Positions 52,301 through 61,587 of a DNA stretch of 64,000 nucleotides are shown here, one piece after another. The notes beneath the pieces are model-generated. The model saw nothing but the letters and a program-made list of their open reading frames with translations. It did not search any database and was not told the DNA's origin. The position numbers and the translations under genes are program-made. The DNA comes from Candidatus Gastranaerophilales bacterium (lineage in GTDB: Bacteria; Cyanobacteriota; Vampirovibrionia; Gastranaerophilales; Gastranaerophilaceae). Numbering within the stretch: position 1 is the stretch's first letter; every line of letters starts with the position of its first letter. Where the stretch lies: NCBI GenBank assembly GCA_944326525.1, contig CALVEG010000006.1:1-64000 (forward strand). The letters run 5' to 3'.

Positions 52301-52325
52301 AAAGCCCTTTAAAGAAGGGCTTTTT
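52301..52325 (+). terminator. terminator of the TTVNNFGG pair
   Basis: AAAGCCCTT and AAGGGCTTT pair around TAAAG, followed by T residues. Confidence 0.9.
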
Positions 52326-52451
52326 GCTGCGTAAAATCTTTGTAACAAAATAACATTACAATATTTGCAAGAATTTAAAAAGCCATTATAATAAAAATAT
52401 AGATTTGATAAGAGCAAGTGTTCTTATAATTAGAGGAAATGAGGTGTTTAT

Positions 52452-52886
52452 ATGGAAGATTTAAAAGTAGCAATCGGCTCAGATCACGGCGGATTTCAGT
52501 ATAAAGAAAAGATAATTGACTACCTAAAGGCAAGAAATATTCCTTACGTAGATTTAGGGACTCACACGCCGGAAGCTTGCGATTACCCTGAAATAGCAAG
52601 AGCTGTATGCGAAAGAGTTATATCAGGCAAGTCAAATCGTGGTATTTTAATATGCGGAACCGGAATCGGAATGTCAATTGCAGCAAACAAGGTAAGAGGA
52701 ATAAGAGCTGCATTGTGTGGAGATACTTATTCTGCAAGAGTTTCAAGAGCACACAACAATTCTAATGTACTTTGTTTAGGGCAGCGAGTAATAGGAGAAC
52801 ATCTTGCGCTTGATATAGTTGACATTTGGCTAAAAACTGGTTTTGAAGGCGGAAGACACAAACGCCGCGTTGATTTGATAGAGTAA
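52452..52886 (+). CDS. rpiB: ribose-5-phosphate isomerase B
   Basis: 144 aa with AIGSDHGGFQYKEKI, ICGTGIGMSIAANKVRGIRAA (active-site Cys and GTG loop), and ARVSRAHNNSNVLCLGQRVIG. It interconverts ribose- and ribulose-5-phosphate in the pentose phosphate pathway. Full length; a GAGGTG site precedes the ATG. The next gene begins 12 nt later, so they form an operon. Confidence 0.97.
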   Translation: MEDLKVAIGSDHGGFQYKEKIIDYLKARNIPYVDLGTHTPEACDYPEIARAVCERVISGKSNRGILICGTGIGMSIAANKVRGIRAALCGDTYSARVSRAHNNSNVLCLGQRVIGEHLALDIVDIWLKTGFEGGRHKRRVDLIE

Positions 52887-52898
52887 GGAAGGAATAAA

Positions 52899-53294
52899 TT
52901 GGAAGAAATAAATTCACATAAATTGGCCTGTATAATTGCAGCTATGCTAGATGACAAGCTTGGAAAAGACATTTCTATATTGAACATCAGCCATGTTTCA
53001 TCATTAGCAGATTATTTTGTAATTGTAACAGGAGATTCAACGCCGCACGTAAAAGCTTTAATGGAAACCGTTAAAGAGCGTACAAAGAAAGAACTTAACA
53101 GAGCGCCGTTAAGAATGGAAAATGATATAAAAAACAGATGGAATTTGCTGGATTTTGGCGACGTAGTTGTACATATTTTGCATAAGGATGAAAGAGAGAC
53201 TTATGCAATAGAAAAATTCTGGAGTAATGCATTCAGCGTTCCGGAAAAAGAATGGAGAGAAAATTCAAAAGGCTTCAGTAAATATAATAATTAG
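52899..53294 (+). CDS. rsfS: ribosome silencing factor RsfS
   Basis: 131 aa Iojap-family protein: DISILNISHVSSLADYFVIVTGDS, LRMENDIKNRWNLLDFGDVVVHIL, and ETYAIEKFWSNA. It binds L14 and blocks subunit joining when nutrients are low. The start is TTG 52899, preceded by GGAAGGA at good spacing; no ATG is near the family N-terminus. A 9-bp hairpin (53301-53321, no U tract) follows. Confidence 0.95.
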   Translation: MEEINSHKLACIIAAMLDDKLGKDISILNISHVSSLADYFVIVTGDSTPHVKALMETVKERTKKELNRAPLRMENDIKNRWNLLDFGDVVVHILHKDERETYAIEKFWSNAFSVPEKEWRENSKGFSKYNN

Positions 53295-53300
53295 ATTTAG

Positions 53301-53321
53301 CGGGTATGATTATCATACCCG
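53301..53321 (+). terminator. hairpin after rsfS
   Basis: CGGGTATGA and TCATACCCG pair around TTA. There is no T run, so termination activity is uncertain. Confidence 0.4.
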
Positions 53322-53338
53322 TTACATTTCGCAATAGA

Positions 53339-53367
53339 TTTACAAATCTGGACATATAGGTTAAAAT
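53339..53367 (+). promoter_or_regulatory. promoter predicting a leaderless TPR-gene mRNA
   Basis: TTTACA (53339-53344), a 17-nt spacer and TAAAAT (53362-53367). The ATG (53374) is exactly 6 nt past the -10 box. Confidence 0.55.
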
Positions 53368-53373
53368 GAAGAC

Positions 53374-54459
53374 ATGGAAAATACAGATAATAAAAAACAG
53401 GATTTAAACAAAAAAATAGAAGAAGCCATTTTAGCAATGGCGAAAGACCCGCAAAATATTGCAAATTACCATACTTTATCAAAGTTATATCTTGAAATTC
53501 AAGATTACGATAAAGTTATGTCAGTTTTGGAAAGTTTGTTAACTATTTCACCAAATGATGTTGAAGCACTTATTGGAATGGGGACAATGTGGTTTTACGA
53601 AAGAGATTTCAGAAAATCCCTTTCATACTACAACAAAGCGTTAGAGATTAACCCTAAAAATTACCTAATTTACTATAACATTGGTAATGTATTTGCTGAA
53701 TGGAAAAACTTTTCAAAAGCATTATTTTATTATAACAGAGCAATAGATCTTTGTTCTTCTAATCCTGAAATTTATAATGCAATTGCGCTTTTATACCAAG
53801 ATTTTGAAGAGTATGTAGAATCAAGAGCTTATTATGAAAAAGCCCTTTCTTTAGATCCTGAAAATATAACAGCACTTGTTGATATGGGTAATGTTTGTTT
53901 CAAACTATTTGATTACCCTAAAGCTTTAGAGTTATACAAAAAGGTTTTTGCTCTTAATCCTGATAACAAAATTGTAGCTATTTGTATAGGAAATACTCTT
54001 ACTTTAATGCGAGAAAGAGAAAAGGCATACAATTACTTTGAAAAAGCACTTCAAATGGAAGGCGATAATTACAAAGCTTATATTTGTTATTCAATAGCGC
54101 TTTCAGAGTTTAGAGAATATGATATTGCAATAGAAATGTATAAACGGGCAATTGCACTAGAACCCAAAACAGAAAATGCATATTTACTATTAGCAAATCT
54201 TTATACAAACCTTAACAGATTAGATGAAGCAATGGCTTTATACAAAGATGTTTTAAAATTTTCACCAAACAGTGCACAGGCGTACATGTTTATGGGTACC
54301 TGTCATTATCTTAAAGGTGAGATTGAAAAAGCAATTGCAGCATATAGAGCAGCTATTAAGGTTGAACCTGATAACGATGAGCACAAACTTGTTTATATCC
54401 AAGTGTTGGATGAATATATTGATAAAAAACGTAATGGTGAAATTGAAGAAAGTGCATAA
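53374..54459 (+). CDS. tetratricopeptide-repeat protein
   Basis: 361 aa, nearly all TPR units of 34 residues (about nine), for example LSYYNKALEINPKNYLIYYNI, SRAYYEKALSLDPENITAL and EMYKRAIALEPKTENAY. No signal peptide, so a cytoplasmic protein-protein scaffold. The next gene, a Tic20-like membrane protein, starts 2 nt later, so the pair may act together in membrane assembly or transport (inference). No Shine-Dalgarno sequence. Confidence 0.93.
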   Translation: MENTDNKKQDLNKKIEEAILAMAKDPQNIANYHTLSKLYLEIQDYDKVMSVLESLLTISPNDVEALIGMGTMWFYERDFRKSLSYYNKALEINPKNYLIYYNIGNVFAEWKNFSKALFYYNRAIDLCSSNPEIYNAIALLYQDFEEYVESRAYYEKALSLDPENITALVDMGNVCFKLFDYPKALELYKKVFALNPDNKIVAICIGNTLTLMREREKAYNYFEKALQMEGDNYKAYICYSIALSEFREYDIAIEMYKRAIALEPKTENAYLLLANLYTNLNRLDEAMALYKDVLKFSPNSAQAYMFMGTCHYLKGEIEKAIAAYRAAIKVEPDNDEHKLVYIQVLDEYIDKKRNGEIEESA

Positions 54460-54461
54460 TT

Positions 54462-54869
54462 ATGTATCATGAAAAACCCTTTATGATTGAACGTGTTGTA
54501 GCGGGATTAAGTTATTTAACCATGGGACTGGTAGGGTTTATATGGCTTATTATAGGACTTTTGAGAAGATCAAACCTGACTAAATTTCTTCAATATCACA
54601 TTTTTCAGTCTATATTCATATCAATTGGTTATGTGTTGTTATGCTTGATATTAGGCTTTGTGTTGAATATTTTTAGCCTGATTCCAATAATTAACATAGT
54701 TGCAGCACAGATTGCATTATTGTTTAATATGCCTTTGATTTTCGGTTATTCCATAATCCAGACAGTAATTTATATTTTGCTTTTCTATCTTGCAATAACA
54801 GCTTTTATGGGATTATATGGCAGAATTCCTGTTATTTCTGATATAATTGAAGAAAATACAAAATATTAG
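54462..54869 (+). CDS. four-helix membrane protein, Tic20/Ycf60-like
   Basis: 135 aa with four hydrophobic segments. The segment NLTKFLQYHIFQSIFISIGYV resembles the HFIRFNxMQAxLIxI stretch of Tic20/Ycf60 proteins, and the C-terminus GRIPVISDII resembles their closing IPxISEA. In plastids Tic20 is part of the protein import channel; cyanobacterial homologues have no settled role. A DUF4870-type protein is an alternative. Co-transcribed with the TPR gene. Confidence 0.55.
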   Translation: MYHEKPFMIERVVAGLSYLTMGLVGFIWLIIGLLRRSNLTKFLQYHIFQSIFISIGYVLLCLILGFVLNIFSLIPIINIVAAQIALLFNMPLIFGYSIIQTVIYILLFYLAITAFMGLYGRIPVISDIIEENTKY

Positions 54870-54897
54870 GATTTACTGTTTCAATTAAAAGCGTCTT

Positions 54898-55182
54898 ATG
54901 TTAATACAAAAAATTAATAATCACCAGTCAAAAATTAGCTATCAAAATAATAGTAATAGTGTTAATATTTATGCAAACCATAAATTTCAAAAAACAAAGG
55001 AAGATAACAGAAATATAAGTAAGCAAACAGTACAAATGATTGGAGCTACGATATTAGCAGGAACAGTAGCCTTTTTGCTTATAGGTCACCATAAAGGTTG
55101 GTTCAAGCCTAATAAAACTAATAGTTTGATTGACGGGAGTAATCAAGCTATAGATTCTGCCGATGTACTTTTGGACATTTAA
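54898..55182 (+). CDS. small single-pass membrane protein, unknown
   Basis: 94 aa: a polar Asn/Lys/Gln-rich N-terminus (1-48), one membrane helix (MIGATILAGTVAFLLIG, 47-64) and a short polar tail. No family recognised and no ribosome site. A TAAAAG box ends 6 nt before the ATG, so it may be another leaderless transcript, though its -35 is not convincing. Confidence 0.5.
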   Translation: MLIQKINNHQSKISYQNNSNSVNIYANHKFQKTKEDNRNISKQTVQMIGATILAGTVAFLLIGHHKGWFKPNKTNSLIDGSNQAIDSADVLLDI

Positions 55183-55185
55183 GGC

Positions 55186-55222
55186 ACAAAAAAGAAATCC
55201 CTGCGGGGTATTGGCGCAGGGA
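55186..55222 (-). terminator. terminator of the phosphodiester glycosidase gene
   Basis: On the minus strand TCCCTGCG (55222-55215) pairs with CGCAGGGA (55205-55198), followed by TTTCTTTTTT. Confidence 0.75.
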
Positions 55223-55272
55223 AGGTGCTAGTTGAGTAAGAATGTAACTTATATGAACAAAAGGTATGAGAA

Positions 55273-56589
55273 TTAAGAGTTATTTTCTTCTTTTTGTGTA
55301 ATTTCAGTATCATTTTCATTATTTTTAGGCTCTTTAACAGATAGAACCAATGCGTTTGAAAGTGGAATTCCGCCTCTCATTTGAGGTTTATTAACGACAG
55401 AGCCGTTGACATACATAACAGTTGATCCGCCACCGTCAAGGTTAATTGCGCCGATACAACCAAGTGATTGCATAAATCTTGCAAGTTCCATTAATGTCAT
55501 CCCTATTGAACTTCCTTCACGACCGTCTGCTGTAAGTAAAATCAAATTATTATCTGAAGTATAGCCTGCGGCAGTTCTGGGGTTTCTGCCACCAATTGCG
55601 CCGAGTTTTTGGGCTGTCATATCAACAAATACTTCGCCGTTTTTAACAAGATATGGGCCACCGCTTATAATATGTTTGACATTTTTCCATTCCGGAATTG
55701 TTTTAATATTTAAATCAACATCTTTATCTTTTAAAAGAGGTTGAAGAAGTTTTTTAGGACCTGAGATTACGTAACCGTTTTGCGGAATATCGAGCGGGTT
55801 AGCGGAGGCTTTTGTAATTTTGCCGTCCGCCACCCTCAAACTCATGCCATACTTCGGAGCATAGGGAGAAGTTTTACCCCATTCCGGAGTATATACAAGT
55901 ACGTGTGTTGAAAGCATTCTGGGTTGGTTTATGTTGTCTACTTTAACTTTTGCACCGCTTCCTTTGATGTTTGCGTTAAGCTGCACTCGTGCAACATCAA
56001 ATCCGTTATCAAAAATTCCTAATGCAACTCTATCGTAAACCGGACCTGTGTAAACTTTTTCATTAATCATCAATGTGCCGAGTGGAACTCCTGATTGAAA
56101 TTTAAAATATGTTCCGTTAATTGCAGCTATTGCATTCTTTGATTTGGCAATTGTAGTAATTGTTCGTCTGCTTTGAAGCTTGTCTGATGTTGATAATACA
56201 GGCATAACTTCAATATTATTTGCAATTTTTAAATCAGCTTCAATAATATTAATTCTGACAGGTCTGCCATTGTAGTAATTTGTAAGTTTTATATGTTTAA
56301 CACCGTCTTGAACATCTGTAATTATGGCTTTTGGGTATTTTTCTTTTATGTATTCGTCAAATTTTTTCTTTCTGACTTCTGGAGAAAGTTCGATGAGAAT
56401 TTTTTCCTTCAAATTTTTAACATCAATTGTCTGTACAGCATTATGAGCAACGATTACATCGTCAGCCATAATTTTTTGCGGCAAAACCATTGCCTGAAGA
56501 CATACCACCCCTAGAATAACCGAAAAGCAAAAAGCTTTTTCAATTAAATCTGACATAACCAATTTTTTGCACGACAAAATAGTATCCAT
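55273..56589 (-). CDS. exported phosphodiester glycosidase (NAGPA-like) domain protein
   Basis: 438 aa. A signal peptide or anchor (about residues 12-40; AFCFSVILGVVCLQAMVLPQ), a beta-rich spacer (50-150), then the NAGPA domain: IAAINGTYFKFQSGVPLGTL, GAKVKVDNINQPRM, GGRNPRTAAGYTSDNNLILLTADG, LMELARFMQSLGCIGAINLDGGGSTVMYV. The conserved NLDGGGSTxM motif is intact. Relatives uncover phosphodiester-linked sugars; bacterial members are cell-wall linked. ATG 56589 is chosen with GAGAGG upstream. A 115-nt structured leader precedes it. Confidence 0.88.
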   Translation of the reverse strand: MDTILSCKKLVMSDLIEKAFCFSVILGVVCLQAMVLPQKIMADDVIVAHNAVQTIDVKNLKEKILIELSPEVRKKKFDEYIKEKYPKAIITDVQDGVKHIKLTNYYNGRPVRINIIEADLKIANNIEVMPVLSTSDKLQSRRTITTIAKSKNAIAAINGTYFKFQSGVPLGTLMINEKVYTGPVYDRVALGIFDNGFDVARVQLNANIKGSGAKVKVDNINQPRMLSTHVLVYTPEWGKTSPYAPKYGMSLRVADGKITKASANPLDIPQNGYVISGPKKLLQPLLKDKDVDLNIKTIPEWKNVKHIISGGPYLVKNGEVFVDMTAQKLGAIGGRNPRTAAGYTSDNNLILLTADGREGSSIGMTLMELARFMQSLGCIGAINLDGGGSTVMYVNGSVVNKPQMRGGIPLSNALVLSVKEPKNNENDTEITQKEENNS

Positions 56590-56706
56590 AGGTCGACCTC
56601 TCAGGTTGAAGTATCGGATACCTTTTTTATTTAAGAGTGGTGTGGGGAATAACACTCATCAAGGGGTGTATAAAAAACCACTTTGAGGGCATTTAACGCC
56701 CCTCTA
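56590..56706 (-). promoter_or_regulatory. structured leader of the phosphodiester glycosidase gene
   Basis: Directly after the predicted start of transcription the minus strand has GAGGGGC/GCCCTC (56704-56685) followed by AAAGTGGTTTTTT, a terminator-like arrangement. Further on, AGGTCGACCT is a palindrome over the ribosome-site region. This may be an attenuator or a translational switch. Confidence 0.35.
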
Positions 56707-56711
56707 CTATC

Positions 56712-56740
56712 ATTGTAACATAAATTTACATACTTCTCAA
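56712..56740 (-). promoter_or_regulatory. promoter of the phosphodiester glycosidase gene
   Basis: TTGAGA (56740-56735), a 17-nt spacer and TACAAT (56717-56712) with an upstream TGT (extended -10). Confidence 0.65.
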
Positions 56741-56799
56741 TATTCTTTGTTGTAAAAACAACAAAGTTTTTACAAAACTAAATAGAGGCAATTTTACAC

Positions 56800-57375
56800 T
56801 TATTTACCTGAGAACTCCGCAATTACGCTGAGCACACAAAGTAAAAAGAGCGGGGTTAAAAGAATTGCCCAGATTGTATTTGCAGTGCTCCAGTTGTTGT
56901 GCGGAGCATCAGGAAAATTATTCTTGTTTATCCTGTTAAGCTTTATCTGTATATATACAGGGAAAGCAATAGTGCCGAATGATATTAACCAGTAATAATC
57001 CGGCAGTTTAGATGAAAAATTAATGATAAAATATAAACAGGCTGCTAAAATTCCGATGATTTTTTTTTCGCCTAATGCGCTGAAATATTTTTCCAGAATC
57101 GGGAAGAGCCAAAAGTTCGTAATACACGCAAACAAGCCTCTTGCACCTGCGTGCACTTTATAGCCGAAATTATTTTTCAGAGTTTTCCACATTATATAAA
57201 AGTAGATTATTTCATAAATTCCAAAGGATATAATGCTTAAATATACAATTTTCCAGACCGGTGTAGACGGGAAACACAACTTGCTGCTGTCAGGATTGTA
57301 ACCCTGCTGCAAAATCCCGCTTAATTTTCCGGTTATTTCATCAGATTGAGTTTGCATATTAAGTTCTTCTTCCAT
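56800..57375 (-). CDS. DUF4234-like multi-pass membrane protein
   Basis: 191 aa: a polar N-terminus (1-38) followed by about four hydrophobic segments, with WKIVYLSIISFGIYEIIYFYIMW (typical DUF4234 opening helix) and a C-terminal helix IWAILLTPLFLLCVLSVIA. Function unknown. An AAGGAGTG site precedes the ATG. It lies 13 nt downstream of the helicase gene and is probably co-transcribed. A CTTTGTTG/CAACAAAG hairpin at about 56746-56768 follows. Confidence 0.7.
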   Translation of the reverse strand: MEEELNMQTQSDEITGKLSGILQQGYNPDSSKLCFPSTPVWKIVYLSIISFGIYEIIYFYIMWKTLKNNFGYKVHAGARGLFACITNFWLFPILEKYFSALGEKKIIGILAACLYFIINFSSKLPDYYWLISFGTIAFPVYIQIKLNRINKNNFPDAPHNNWSTANTIWAILLTPLFLLCVLSVIAEFSGK

Positions 57376-57388
57376 TTTTCACTCCTTC

Positions 57389-59674
57389 TTAATCAAAATC
57401 AACAGGTTCTCTTTGAATTTTGTCGATAGCCTCTCTGGCAGTAAAAACAAGTGCCTCAGGGACATTTTCTATTGTAGTGAATTGCCTTAAAACATCGACT
57501 ACTCGTTTGAAAGCTCTTACAATATCGCCTTCGCCGATATCAATCTGTCCGCAGATTGACTCCCATTCCGCTCCTTCAACCCAGAGTTCAATAAGAGATG
57601 AAAAATATGGATTTATATACAAAGGAGCATCTACATCATGGTTATTTTGAACTTTTTCAATTTTACGGCGGATGTTGCGTATGAGATTAAGTGTTTTTCT
57701 TACAGGCTCCGAGAACGGAATATAAGGGATTTCAATTCTCAAATCTTCCGTCACAATAGCGCAAATTACAGCAGACAATTGTGATGGAGTAAGGCTTTCA
57801 AGAACTCCTGAAAATATAATTTCTGAAATATAAAGTTCATTTTCAGAACGGATTTGGGATGTTGTAATACCTTTAGAAGTCGGATAATCGTTTTCTAGAT
57901 ATCCAAAATCAGCTAAGACACTCCTATGCGACAAAAATTTATTCCAGAATATGTCACGCTGTTTTTCAACTTCTTTTTCAAGTTTCTTTTGCTTTATATT
58001 TAAGCGTTCAATAACCTCAATATTTTTAGAATGTTTCCTATACATTTTACAAGTATCGCATTGAAATTCGTGCATTTTCGCAAGCATTGCTTTTGTTTCA
58101 CGCCCAAATTGAATTGCCTCAGGCGAAAGCGGACGATTTTTAGCCTTTTCCTGCTTACAGATTTTTTTGTAAGTTTGGCGGTTTTGAACATATATAAGTC
58201 TTATTTTGTCATATTCAATTAAATCACCGTCTGAATATTTATAAGGACAAGCAAAAGTTCTTTCCTGAATTTCTCGTTTGTTTAGCTCTATCTGCTTCAA
58301 AATAGGATGAAGTCTTGTACCTGTTGAAAAATACCCAAAACTCTTTAAAATTAGTTCTTTAGCTTCATCAAGGCTAAATCTTTGAAGAAGATTTAATACC
58401 ATTGAATAACTGGGGGAGAATCTGCTTTCGAGTGGATTAGCATCACTTAAAACGAGTTCTGCGACTTCTTCAGGTGTTTGAAAAGGAGAGCCGACAATTG
58501 TGACGTATCCTACTTCATCCATACCGCGCCTTCCTGCTCTGCCCGACATCTGTAAAAATTCACTTGCAGTCAGCATTCTGTGCCCGCTATCTGTTCGTTT
58601 GCTTGTAGAACTTATTACCGTTGAGCGAGCAGGCATATTTATACCTGCAGCAAGGGTTTCTGTCGCAAATACAACCTTAATAAGACCTTTTTGAAATAAC
58701 TTTTCAACCAGAAGCTTCCAAGATGGTAAAAGCCCGGCATGATGCGACGCTACACCGCAAAGTAAATATTCTATATGCTTGTTATTATAAAGATACGGGT
58801 TTTCTGCAATATATTCATCAATAAACTGCCTAATTTGAGCTCTTTCTGCATTTGTAACAAGTTCTAAGCCTGCACATTTTTCCATTTGCTCATCACACTT
58901 ACGGCGAGAAAAAGTAAAATAAATTGCAGGCAGCATATCATTCTGCTGCAAATTTCTTACGACTTCTTTTACATAAGTTTTTTGCTTCATTTTGCCATGA
59001 GCAAATTTCTTTTTCTCAGGCTTAATTTTGTTATTCAAAGCGCCGGATGGCGTAAGAAGAGGTAACAGTTTATAAGGCTGAGAACTGTCAAAATAATAGA
59101 ATTTTAAAGGAACAGGACGAAAATCAGTATTAACAAGCTCTGTTTTTGAGTGAACTGTGTTAATCCAATCCGTTAATTCATCGGCATTTGCAACAGTTGC
59201 TGAAAGCGCAATTATTTGAACATTTGTCGGACAATAAATTATACTTTCTTCCCAAACTGTACCTCTCTGTTCATCATTCATATAATGAACTTCATCAAGA
59301 ACCACATATTTTACATCTTTCATATTATCAGCAACGGCGCCGAAATTTGTTCCGTAAAGCATATTTCTGAATACTTCAGTTGTCATAACGACAATCTGCG
59401 CATTTCGATTAATAGAAGTATCCCCTGTCAAAAGCCCGACTTTATCCTGCCCAAATTTTGAAGCAAAGTCATAAAACTTCTGGTTAGAAAGAGCTTTTAA
59501 AGGTGTTGTATAAAAAACTCTTGTACCGTTTTCTAGAGCTCTATGAATTGCGTGTTCAGCTATCACAGTCTTTCCCGCCCCAGTAGGTGCGCAGACAACT
59601 ACACTTTTACCCTCATCAATGTAATTACAGGCATCTTTTTGAAATTTGTCCAATTCAAATGGAAATTCGTACAT
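57389..59674 (-). CDS. Ski2-like DEAD/DEAH-box RNA helicase
   Basis: 761 aa. Core motifs are FQKDACNYIDEGKSVVVCAPTGAGKT (Q-like and motif I), VVLDEVHYMND (II), ALSATVANADELTDWI (III), TETLAAGINMPARSTV and QMSGRAGRRGMDEVG (VI). A helical insertion with CDTCKMYRKHSK (possible Zn pair) and a DSHCT-like C-terminus (VICAIVTEDLR, GAEWESICGQIDIGEGDIVR) follow. It resembles the Mtr4/Ski2 helicases that cyanobacteria and plastids carry, likely in RNA processing or turnover. TATAAT with AAGGG precede the start. Confidence 0.9.
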   Translation of the reverse strand: MYEFPFELDKFQKDACNYIDEGKSVVVCAPTGAGKTVIAEHAIHRALENGTRVFYTTPLKALSNQKFYDFASKFGQDKVGLLTGDTSINRNAQIVVMTTEVFRNMLYGTNFGAVADNMKDVKYVVLDEVHYMNDEQRGTVWEESIIYCPTNVQIIALSATVANADELTDWINTVHSKTELVNTDFRPVPLKFYYFDSSQPYKLLPLLTPSGALNNKIKPEKKKFAHGKMKQKTYVKEVVRNLQQNDMLPAIYFTFSRRKCDEQMEKCAGLELVTNAERAQIRQFIDEYIAENPYLYNNKHIEYLLCGVASHHAGLLPSWKLLVEKLFQKGLIKVVFATETLAAGINMPARSTVISSTSKRTDSGHRMLTASEFLQMSGRAGRRGMDEVGYVTIVGSPFQTPEEVAELVLSDANPLESRFSPSYSMVLNLLQRFSLDEAKELILKSFGYFSTGTRLHPILKQIELNKREIQERTFACPYKYSDGDLIEYDKIRLIYVQNRQTYKKICKQEKAKNRPLSPEAIQFGRETKAMLAKMHEFQCDTCKMYRKHSKNIEVIERLNIKQKKLEKEVEKQRDIFWNKFLSHRSVLADFGYLENDYPTSKGITTSQIRSENELYISEIIFSGVLESLTPSQLSAVICAIVTEDLRIEIPYIPFSEPVRKTLNLIRNIRRKIEKVQNNHDVDAPLYINPYFSSLIELWVEGAEWESICGQIDIGEGDIVRAFKRVVDVLRQFTTIENVPEALVFTAREAIDKIQREPVDFD

Positions 59675-59741
59675 CTTTTACCCTTAAAATGCTATTCTAT
59701 TATTATTATACCATAATTTACAAATAAAAACCTTATTTAAT

Positions 59742-59771
59742 AAAAAAGACTCCTTATTTCAAGGAGTCTTT
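59742..59771 (-). terminator. terminator of serS
   Basis: AAAGACTCCTT (59745-59755) and AAGGAGTCTTT (59761-59771) pair perfectly. On the minus strand a U tract follows. Confidence 0.93.
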
Positions 59772-59791
59772 CACTTAGTCAACTTTAATAA

Positions 59792-61069
<1,278 letters not shown>

Positions 61070-61204
61070 TCATCTTATTTTTTTAGCATAAATATTATAG
61101 TTTAAAGAAATATTATAATCAAGATTAAATCACACTATCCTTAAATCTAAAGATTGATTGCATTTTTGACAAAAAAATGCATAATAAGTATAGGGAGAAT
61201 GTGT

Positions 61205-61537
61205 ATGCAAATGTTTAAGAAATTGGTTTCTAAAATGAATAATCAAAGAAAACAAAAGGCAATACAGGGCATGCTTAACCCGCTTGCTTGCGACTTTGAT
61301 GAAAACAAAAATGAATTTTTAGACAAACTTTCAAGGCAGGCTGTTCAAATGTTTGAAAAAAAATGCGACATCAAAAATTTTTCAAAACTTGTTCTTTCTG
61401 ATCCTGAAAATACTTCTCACATAGAAATGACGCAGGAAATGATTAAACAAGGCAAGATTGTTGATCCGTTTGAGGATGAAAAACTTGCCCAGCTTGCTGA
61501 TAACGAAAAATTTTTAAAAGATCTCGGTCTAATTTAA
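61205..61537 (+). CDS. unknown small helical protein
   Basis: 110 aa, charged and helical, without membrane segment: MQMFKKLVSKMNNQRKQKAI, an acidic middle (DFDENKNEFLDKL) and EKLAQLADNEKFLKDLGLI at the end. No family recognised. ATG 61205 is preferred because GGGAG lies 7 nt upstream; the ATG at 61199 is too close to it. It faces the dehydrogenase gene tail-to-tail. Confidence 0.6.
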   Translation: MQMFKKLVSKMNNQRKQKAIQGMLNPLACDFDENKNEFLDKLSRQAVQMFEKKCDIKNFSKLVLSDPENTSHIEMTQEMIKQGKIVDPFEDEKLAQLADNEKFLKDLGLI

Positions 61538-61587
61538 GTTTATTAGGCTTGAAACAATCAAATCTACGTTTTTGCATTATTCAATAA

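Noticed and set aside
61166-61194. TTGACA-17-TATAGG as promoter for the gene at 61205
   Set aside because: The -10 box would overlap the ribosome site and place the start of transcription at about the start codon, contradicting use of that ribosome site.
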